In this document: positions 58,708 through 64,000 of the stretch, piece by piece | Layout of the letters: each line of letters opens with the position of its first letter | Position numbering within the stretch: position 1 is the first letter of the stretch | Notes under the pieces: generated by a model | What the model saw: the letters and a program-made list of their open reading frames with translations, nothing else | Database searches by the model: none | Told to the model about the DNA's origin: nothing | Made by a program: the position numbers and the translations under genes | NCBI GenBank assembly: GCA_022870705.1 | Contig: CP072107.1 | Location: 62,001 to 126,000, forward strand | Direction of reading: 5' to 3' | Length of the DNA stretch: 64,000 bases | From: Oscillospiraceae bacterium CM | GTDB lineage: Bacteria > Bacillota > Clostridia > Oscillospirales > Oscillospiraceae

Positions 58708-59662
58708 GGCCATAGGGCCGCTCATAACCGTAATTATCCCCGTCTATAAGGTTGAAGCGTATCTCGCGACGTGCGTCGAAAGCGTCTTATGTCAGAGTTA
58801 TCAAAATCTTGAAATCTGGCTCGTCGACGACGGGTCGCCGGACGCGTGCGGGGCGCTCTGTGACGATTTCGCGCAACGCGACAGGCGCGTCAAAGTGATT
58901 CACCAGCAAAACGGCGGCCTGTCGGCTGCGCGTAACGCGGCGCTCGATAAAATGACAGGGGAATATGTGACGTTTGTCGACAGTGACGACCTTGTCCGGC
59001 CGCAGTATGTGGAAATGTTGTATCGTCTCATCTGCCGGTATGGAACAAAGCTCGCCGTCTGCGGGATGACAACGTTTGATGAAATGGATGCTATACCGCC
59101 CGACAGGAAGAAGCCGGATGAAGCCGTCTTTCAGACAGAGACGGCGCTGGAACACATGCTGTATCAGAAATTCGACGTTTCCGCACCGTATAAGCTCTAC
59201 TCAACGGCACTTTTTTCCGATATTCGCTATCCGATCGGCGAAGTCTACGAGGACTTGTCCACAACGTATAAGCTCCTGCTTATGTGCGACGCAGTTGCCT
59301 ATACGAATGCAAGGCTTTATTTATACCGGCAGCGCCGGGGGAGCATACGGCACAGCGCGTTTGACAGGCGCGAGATGGTTGCGATCACGTCTCTTCAGAC
59401 GATGCGGCGGGCTATTTTAGAAAAATACCCCGCCCTTACCCGTGCGATGGACTGCCGGAGCTTGAGCATGACTTTTCAGCTCTTTCTGAAAATCACCCCA
59501 TCATCGTTTCCCGATCTGCATGACGCGCTCTGGCAGGAGATTAAACGTCTCCGCGCCAATGTTTTGTATGACCGCGCGGCGCGTAAAAAAGCGCGTGCCG
59601 CCGCACTGATATCCTACTTTGGCACGGGGCTGTGCCGGGCCGTTTTCAGCCTGCTCCGGTAA
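58673..59662 (+). CDS. Glycosyltransferase family 2 (GT-A fold)
   Basis: 329 residues. N-terminal GT2 domain: ITVIIPVYKVEAYLATCVESVLCQSYQNLEIWLVDDGSPDACGALCDDFA, NGGLSAARNAAL and the metal-binding VTFVDSDDLVRPQYVEML (about residues 96-113). The C-terminal part is helical with Arg-rich segments that probably sit on the membrane. GAGGAG precedes the ATG pair at 58673/58676. Long overlap with the upstream gene implies tight coupling. Confidence 0.93.
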   Translation: MMSERYPTHLNEAIGPLITVIIPVYKVEAYLATCVESVLCQSYQNLEIWLVDDGSPDACGALCDDFAQRDRRVKVIHQQNGGLSAARNAALDKMTGEYVTFVDSDDLVRPQYVEMLYRLICRYGTKLAVCGMTTFDEMDAIPPDRKKPDEAVFQTETALEHMLYQKFDVSAPYKLYSTALFSDIRYPIGEVYEDLSTTYKLLLMCDAVAYTNARLYLYRQRRGSIRHSAFDRREMVAITSLQTMRRAILEKYPALTRAMDCRSLSMTFQLFLKITPSSFPDLHDALWQEIKRLRANVLYDRAARKKARAAALISYFGTGLCRAVFSLLR

Positions 59663-59684
59663 ATACAGAAAAGGAATGGCGTCT

Positions 59685-60800
59685 ATGGCAATTTATTTCG
59701 TCGTTGTCGGCCTCATTTTCGCACTCGCGTTTTTCAGCTTGTATATCAAAAGTGAGGCCGGACCAGAAAGGCGCAAAAAACTGTTTCTGGCAGGAGCGTT
59801 TCTATTGCTGGGCCTTTTGATGGCGCTGCGGGCGTCATCTGTCGGAACGGACACGGAGACGTACAGCCGAATCTTTTATAAGATCGGGGCGACGAGCCGT
59901 TTTTGGGATATTGTCCCGTCAGCCCCGGTCTATAATTTGTATAACAAAATTGTCTTTTTTATCTGGCCAGACGACCGGGCAATCATCGTTCTCAACGCAC
60001 TGATAATCAGCGTCTCGGTTGCCGTTTTTATCTACAATTTTTCCGACGATGTCTTTGTCTCGACGCTTTGCTACGTCACGATGTACTGCTTTTTCTTCAG
60101 CATGAACGGGACACGGCAATATGTCGCCCTGTCGCTGCTCTTGCTGGCAGCCTGCGTGCTCAGACGAAAAAAGTTTGTGATGGGGCTACTCCTTGCAAGC
60201 CTGGCCGTCGGCGTGCACAACACGGCGCTCATCTTCGTCCCATTTCTGCTGGCAACGCCCAATAATGTCAGCAAAAAAACGCTGCGCATTTTCGTTGCCG
60301 CCTCGGTGATTCTGGTGCTTTTTTTCTCTGTCATATTTGACGAGGCGCTCAGCTTGTTTTGCCGCCTTTTCCCTCGGTATCTCGTCTATGTCAACAACGC
60401 CATCGGTCGGTCGGTCTTTGACGCCGGACAGGGGCGGAATATCCTGCTCACGCTGTTCTATGCCGTCGTTGTCGCCGTCGGACTTCTGATAGAATCGCGC
60501 CCGGACGGTACATTCGGGCTGAGCGCTGCCGACCGGCAAAAACTGCGTTATCTGCTGCTGCCGTGTCTAATTTCCGTCGCCGTGGGCCTTGCGGCCGCGC
60601 AATACGTCAATATTTTAAGGCTGCGGGAATATTTCACGATTTATTTCATTTGTCTGATTCCAAGTATTATTCGGTGTTTTCAAAACGATAAAGTAATCCT
60701 CAATATTACAGCCCAGCTGACGCTAATGATCCCCTGCGTCGTCCAGCTTGTTGAAAAAAAGAGCGGCGTTGTGCCGTACTTATTCTTTTGGCAGAAATAA
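59685..60800 (+). CDS. EpsG family O-antigen/EPS polymerase (Wzy-like)
   Basis: About 372 residues with 9-11 hydrophobic helices (first: AIYFVVVGLIFALAFFSLYI). The segment LMALRASSVGTDTETYSRIFYKIG (about residues 45-68), an Arg followed by the GxDTxxY motif, is characteristic of EpsG. TRQYVALSLLLLAACVLRRKK and GVHNTALIFVPFLL also match. Polymerises repeat units on the outer face of the membrane. The start at 59685 is placed by AAAGGA 9 bases upstream; an ATG at 59676 abuts that site and is less likely. Confidence 0.88.
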   Translation: MAIYFVVVGLIFALAFFSLYIKSEAGPERRKKLFLAGAFLLLGLLMALRASSVGTDTETYSRIFYKIGATSRFWDIVPSAPVYNLYNKIVFFIWPDDRAIIVLNALIISVSVAVFIYNFSDDVFVSTLCYVTMYCFFFSMNGTRQYVALSLLLLAACVLRRKKFVMGLLLASLAVGVHNTALIFVPFLLATPNNVSKKTLRIFVAASVILVLFFSVIFDEALSLFCRLFPRYLVYVNNAIGRSVFDAGQGRNILLTLFYAVVVAVGLLIESRPDGTFGLSAADRQKLRYLLLPCLISVAVGLAAAQYVNILRLREYFTIYFICLIPSIIRCFQNDKVILNITAQLTLMIPCVVQLVEKKSGVVPYLFFWQK

Positions 60801-60821
60801 AGTATTTCGGAGAGAGAAACC

Positions 60822-62042
60822 ATGACCTTGTTGAAAAAAAGCCTGATTCAATTAAGCGCCAGACTCAACGCCGCACATCCGGTGCAGCGCCGCCAGGCAA
60901 AGCAGTTTCGATCAATCGCGGAAAACGGCACAAAGAGGGCAGTGCCTGAAGATGTCACCGTCCGTCAAGCGGCGCACGGCAGCCGATACGGTCGGCGCGG
61001 AAAAGTGATGTACCTCAGTGTCAGTGACGCGCATTTTTTAATCGGCGGGCTGCCGTTTTGCGGGCAGAGCCGCACGATTTACGGCAGGCTGCCGGAAAGC
61101 CTTTTGCGCCGGGGGCTCAGGCCAGACCTTGAAAAAATGGGGCGCTGCCCGGCCGGTGGATACTTACGTTTTACAACGGATTCAAAGAACATTGAAATTC
61201 GCATGACGCTCCTGAACATTATGGAATTTCCGCATATGCCGCCAACTGGCGCAACAGGGGCGGATGTCTATGTCGGCAACGGGGAGGGGTTTTTCTGGTA
61301 TGGCTGTTTTACGCCGGAAAAGCTGTTACCGGCGGCAATTCGGATTGACATGGCGTTCCAGACGCGTGAAAAAAGAGATATTTATGTTTATTTCCCGCTG
61401 TTCGCTGAAATTGGACATATCGTGGCGGGGCTTGACAGTGACGCTATTCTGTTTGCGCCCGGCCGCGAAAAGCTTCAAAAGCCCATCGCCGTCTACGGCT
61501 CGTCGATCACACAGGGCTGCGCGTGCAGCCGGGCTGGGCTGGCGTACACGGCGCTTTTGTCACGTATGCTTGAAACGGATGTCTATAATTTCGGATTTTC
61601 CGGCGCGGCGCGCGGCGAGCCCTTTCTTGCCCGCCTGTTGGCCGGACTCGATATATCAGCCCTCGTGATGGAATATGACCACAATGCCAGTGTTGACGAA
61701 CTCATGCGGACGCACGAGACGTTTTACCGCCTGATTCGCAAGCGCCAGCCCGGGCTGCCGATCGTTTTGTTGTCCAGATTGTCGGGCGGCGTGTCCGTCC
61801 CTCAACAGGAAGCTTCAGAAAGAAGCGCCATCATCAGAAAAACGTTTGAATCGGCAGTGGCACGAGGGGACCGGAATATCTATTTTATTGACGGCGGCTC
61901 GGCGCTGCCGGAGGTAACGCGGAGCGACTTTTTCGTCGACGGCAAGCATCCGAATGACAGGGGGATGGCGGCCATCGCGTCGCTCTTATTTGAAACATTG
62001 GCACGGATTGAGGACAAAGTCCCTCCGGCGCGCGTGCAGTAA
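60822..62042 (+). CDS. SGNH/GDSL hydrolase, probable polysaccharide or lipid acyl-esterase
   Basis: 406 residues, no signal peptide or membrane helix. The N-terminal half (about 60-215) is beta-rich, with RTIYGRLPESLLRRGLRPDLEKMGRCPAGGYLRFTTDSKNIEIRMTL, the SsfX3-like/beta-sandwich domain that accompanies many SGNH enzymes. The C-terminal SGNH domain has block I IAVYGSSITQGCACSR with nucleophile Ser (about residue 228), block II FSGAARGEP, block III VMEYDHNAS in place of GxND, and block V FVDGKHPNDRGMAAI with Asp and His (about 372-375). Probably adds or removes acyl groups on the polymer in the cytoplasm. Confidence 0.85.
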   Translation: MTLLKKSLIQLSARLNAAHPVQRRQAKQFRSIAENGTKRAVPEDVTVRQAAHGSRYGRRGKVMYLSVSDAHFLIGGLPFCGQSRTIYGRLPESLLRRGLRPDLEKMGRCPAGGYLRFTTDSKNIEIRMTLLNIMEFPHMPPTGATGADVYVGNGEGFFWYGCFTPEKLLPAAIRIDMAFQTREKRDIYVYFPLFAEIGHIVAGLDSDAILFAPGREKLQKPIAVYGSSITQGCACSRAGLAYTALLSRMLETDVYNFGFSGAARGEPFLARLLAGLDISALVMEYDHNASVDELMRTHETFYRLIRKRQPGLPIVLLSRLSGGVSVPQQEASERSAIIRKTFESAVARGDRNIYFIDGGSALPEVTRSDFFVDGKHPNDRGMAAIASLLFETLARIEDKVPPARVQ

Positions 62043-62053
62043 AGGAGAAAACA

Positions 62054-63160
62054 ATGGTCAAGCGCATTCGCGCAGTGATGAAAAAAATGTTACCGCCTTC
62101 TTTTTTAAAGCGCCTGAAGCTCCGCCTGGCCGGGCTTAACCCACATGCCTATACCGAGCGTATCAGAGCCGACGGGGCAGTACGGCGGTTTTTCATTTTC
62201 GGAACGCCGATTCACGACAATTTGGGCGATCATTTAATTGCGGCGGCGGAACAGCAGTATCTGCGCAGCCTTGCGCCCGATATTCCCGTCTATGACATTC
62301 CGACAGAGCTTTTTGCGGCGTATCCGAACGAGGTGTCGCCATGCGTCCGTCCGCAGGACATTGTTTTTATCAGCGGCGGCGGCTGGATGGGGAACTTGTG
62401 GCCGGATGACGAACTTTTTATGCAGGCCGTCTTGCGCCGGTTTGCCCGCCGGAAGATCATCATTTTCCCGCAGACGGTCTACTACAACGAGGCGCTGTCA
62501 GCGTATATGCCGATTCTCCGCGCCGCACGGGAGACGTATCGGCGCTGCGACGATTTGACGCTCTGCGTGCGGGACAGGCGCTCGTATGAGTTTGCCACAA
62601 ACGCGCTCGGATTTCAGGAAAGGCATTGCCTGCTCATGCCGGATATCGCCCTGCTGTACCGGCGGGAGGGGCCTATTGTCGATCGACAAAACACGGTTCT
62701 TTTATGTTTGCGGCAGGACCGGGAAAAAATCCGGGGCGATCTGCAAGCGCTTTCTCTGACTGCCAAAGCGTGTGGCTGCTCAGCGCACGGGACCGACACC
62801 GTGATACAGACGATTGTGCCGCTGCACCGGCGACAGCGGATGATTGAGAAAAAGCTGACGGAATTTTCACGCGCCCGGCTTGTTGTGACGGATAGACTGC
62901 ATGGGATGATTTTTGCGTTTCTGGCGAAGACGCCCTGCGTTGCGCTTGATAATAAAACGTCTAAGGTGCGCGGCGTTTTTGAATTGTGGCTTCGTGAAAC
63001 CGGCCGCGTTTTATTCGTTCAAAAAAGCGCCGACGCCCCGGCGGCTGTCAAAAAGGCGCTTTCCGAAGAGAGCCGGAGCGATACCGACGCCGATTTTCTG
63101 CCTTTTTTTAATGCGCTCACCAGCCTGATACGAGAGGAGGTCGCGGTTGATGCCGGATAA
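62054..63160 (+). CDS. Polysaccharide pyruvyl transferase family protein
   Basis: 368 residues. FFIFGTPIHDNLGDHLIAAAEQQYLRSLAPDIPVYDIPTELFA at the start, ISGGGWMGNLWPDDELFMQAVLRRF, IIFPQTVYYNE, CVRDRRSYEFA and ARLVVTDRLHGMIFAFLAKTPCVALDNKTSKVRGVFELWL near 275-315 are the family blocks, including the conserved TDRLHG. Transfers a pyruvyl ketal from phosphoenolpyruvate to sugar hydroxyls, giving the polymer negative charge. GGAG lies 7 bases before the ATG. It overlaps the radical SAM gene by 11 bp. Confidence 0.92.
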   Translation: MVKRIRAVMKKMLPPSFLKRLKLRLAGLNPHAYTERIRADGAVRRFFIFGTPIHDNLGDHLIAAAEQQYLRSLAPDIPVYDIPTELFAAYPNEVSPCVRPQDIVFISGGGWMGNLWPDDELFMQAVLRRFARRKIIIFPQTVYYNEALSAYMPILRAARETYRRCDDLTLCVRDRRSYEFATNALGFQERHCLLMPDIALLYRREGPIVDRQNTVLLCLRQDREKIRGDLQALSLTAKACGCSAHGTDTVIQTIVPLHRRQRMIEKKLTEFSRARLVVTDRLHGMIFAFLAKTPCVALDNKTSKVRGVFELWLRETGRVLFVQKSADAPAAVKKALSEESRSDTDADFLPFFNALTSLIREEVAVDAG

Positions 63161-64000
63161 ACCGAAGCGTCTTATTTTAGGGCATATCCCAATCAACGTC
63201 TGCAATTTGCAGTGTCCGTATTGTTATTTTACGCAGCGCGACATCTGGAACGACACACGATCGTCGCCGCTCGCCTACGCGCCGGATGATATCGCGCGGT
63301 GCCTATCCGCCGAGCGGCTCGGCGGTGTGAGCCTCATCAATCTGACGGGGCAGGGCGAAACACTCCTGCAACCGGGTATTGAAGACCTCGCCCGCGCGCT
63401 GCTTCGGGAGGGTCATTACGTCGAAATTGTAACAAACGGCACGGTGACGAAGGTTATCAATCAGCTGCTGGCCATGGATGCGGTGCTGCTGGCGCGGCTG
63501 GAATTTAAGATTTCTTTTCATTATAACGAGCTCAAGCGCCTTCGAATTCTCGAGCAGTTCTGGCGCAACGTCAAAGCCATCAAAGCCTCTCCCTGCTCGT
63601 TTTCGTTGGAGCTGATGCCCTGTGACGAACAGGAAGCACATCTCGATGAGATCATGGCGCTCTGCCGGTCAAACGCGGGGGCCGTCTGCCACGCGACGGT
63701 GGGCAGAAATGACGGCTATAAAGGGCGGTATCTCCTCACAGCGCAGAGCAGGGAGCAGTATGTCGCCGCCTGGTCTAAGCTTGGCTCGGCGATGTTCGAC
63801 TTTAAAATGGCGCTTTCAGATGTCAAAAGGAAGGAATTCTGTTATGCCGGTAGCTGGACGCTGTGGGTCAACATGTCGACGGGGGATGCCTGCCAATGTT
63901 ACGGCCAGCCTGTTAATCAGAACATTTTCAAAGACCCGGCAAAGCCGATTAAATTTATTCCGGTTGGTTATTACTGCACCGAGCCTTACTGCGTCAACGG
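63150..64000 (+). CDS. Radical SAM domain protein, 3' end beyond the window
   Basis: 283 codons visible with no stop. The radical SAM 4Fe-4S motif is NVCNLQCPYCYF (CxxxCxxC, residues 18-25), followed by LINLTGQGETLLQPGIEDLARALL with the SAM-binding GE pair. A Cys-rich region near the end, MSTGDACQCYGQPVNQN and YYCTEPYCVN (about residues 250-282), could start a second iron-sulfur (SPASM or twitch-like) domain. AGGAGG precedes the ATG at 63150, which lies inside the end of the pyruvyl transferase gene. Radical SAM proteins with this layout modify peptides or sugars; the substrate is unknown. Confidence 0.9.
   Translation, partial: MPDKPKRLILGHIPINVCNLQCPYCYFTQRDIWNDTRSSPLAYAPDDIARCLSAERLGGVSLINLTGQGETLLQPGIEDLARALLREGHYVEIVTNGTVTKVINQLLAMDAVLLARLEFKISFHYNELKRLRILEQFWRNVKAIKASPCSFSLELMPCDEQEAHLDEIMALCRSNAGAVCHATVGRNDGYKGRYLLTAQSREQYVAAWSKLGSAMFDFKMALSDVKRKEFCYAGSWTLWVNMSTGDACQCYGQPVNQNIFKDPAKPIKFIPVGYYCTEPYCVN

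Noticed and set aside
1-64000. tRNA, rRNA or CRISPR array
   Set aside because: No cloverleaf-type GGTTCRANTCC stretches were recognised in the gaps, no rRNA signatures, and no regularly spaced repeats of 24-40 bp. Gaps are short and mostly explained by promoters and hairpins. I could not run tRNAscan-SE or a CRISPR finder.

Overview
This window is a chromosomal segment of an endospore-forming, Gram-positive, strictly fermentative anaerobe, most likely a Clostridia/Oscillospiraceae-type Firmicute with a fairly G+C-rich genome. The inference rests on spoIIE, a DnaD/DnaI-type replication-initiation pair, a SpoVB/MurJ-like exporter, pyruvate:ferredoxin oxidoreductase, an FMN riboswitch, AGGAGG-type ribosome binding sites with many TTG/GTG starts, an LCP ligase and a CpsC/CpsD-type tyrosine kinase. 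No rRNA, tRNA or CRISPR array was seen. The species was not identified.

Layout. 1-3.6 kb: a secreted copper-amine-oxidase-N-domain protein, then a lipoprotein gene split by an intact IS30-family element with a 14-bp target duplication. 3.7-7.4 kb: UDP-GlcNAc 2-epimerase and an overlapping SAH-deaminase/SAH-hydrolase pair. 7.5-20.8 kb (minus strand): spoIIE, htpG, mreB-like, comF, recD2, cinA, thiI and comM/yifB. 20.8-23.3 kb: a small accessory island (CPBP protease, GNAT fusion, VOC protein, TfoX-N protein). The CPBP gene sits between comM and a duplicated remnant of comM's own 5' end. 23.6-28 kb: nifJ convergent with a lone parB/noc-type gene. 28.1-38.8 kb (minus): a long cell-shape and housekeeping run in transcription order U32 peptidase, maf, mreC, mreD, PBP2, minD, mgsA, hisS, aspS. 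39-45.2 kb: DUF2179 protein, dnaD-dnaI, polysaccharide exporter, mazG, HU and rqcP. 45.2-47.5 kb: a PhoP/PhoR-like two-component system preceded and followed by Pho-box-like hexamer arrays. 47.7-51.4 kb: the ribDEBAH operon under an FMN riboswitch. 51.5-64 kb: an HD-GYP protein, an LCP protein and an exopolysaccharide locus (CpsCD regulators, initiating sugar transferase, UDP-galactopyranose mutase, two glycosyltransferases, EpsG-type polymerase, SGNH acylhydrolase, pyruvyl transferase, and a radical SAM protein cut by the window end).

How it fits together. The mre/PBP2/minD run builds and positions the cell wall. The 51.5-64 kb cluster makes and decorates a galactofuranose-containing surface polysaccharide, and the LCP protein probably attaches it to the wall. 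The most interesting unexplained signals are: (i) a second Pho-box/-10 arrangement downstream of the histidine kinase that points into about 170 bp without a convincing gene and ends at a strong hairpin, a candidate phosphate-responsive small RNA or orphaned promoter; (ii) the comM 5' duplication around a foreign-looking protease gene; (iii) a MinD that appears to lack its membrane-targeting tail and has no MinC beside it; (iv) a spoIIE promoter with the 21-bp spacer typical of Spo0A-activated sigma-A promoters; (v) tandem terminators after the FMN aptamer; and (vi) a radical SAM enzyme inside an exopolysaccharide operon. All domain calls come from reading the sequence by eye. No database search was run.
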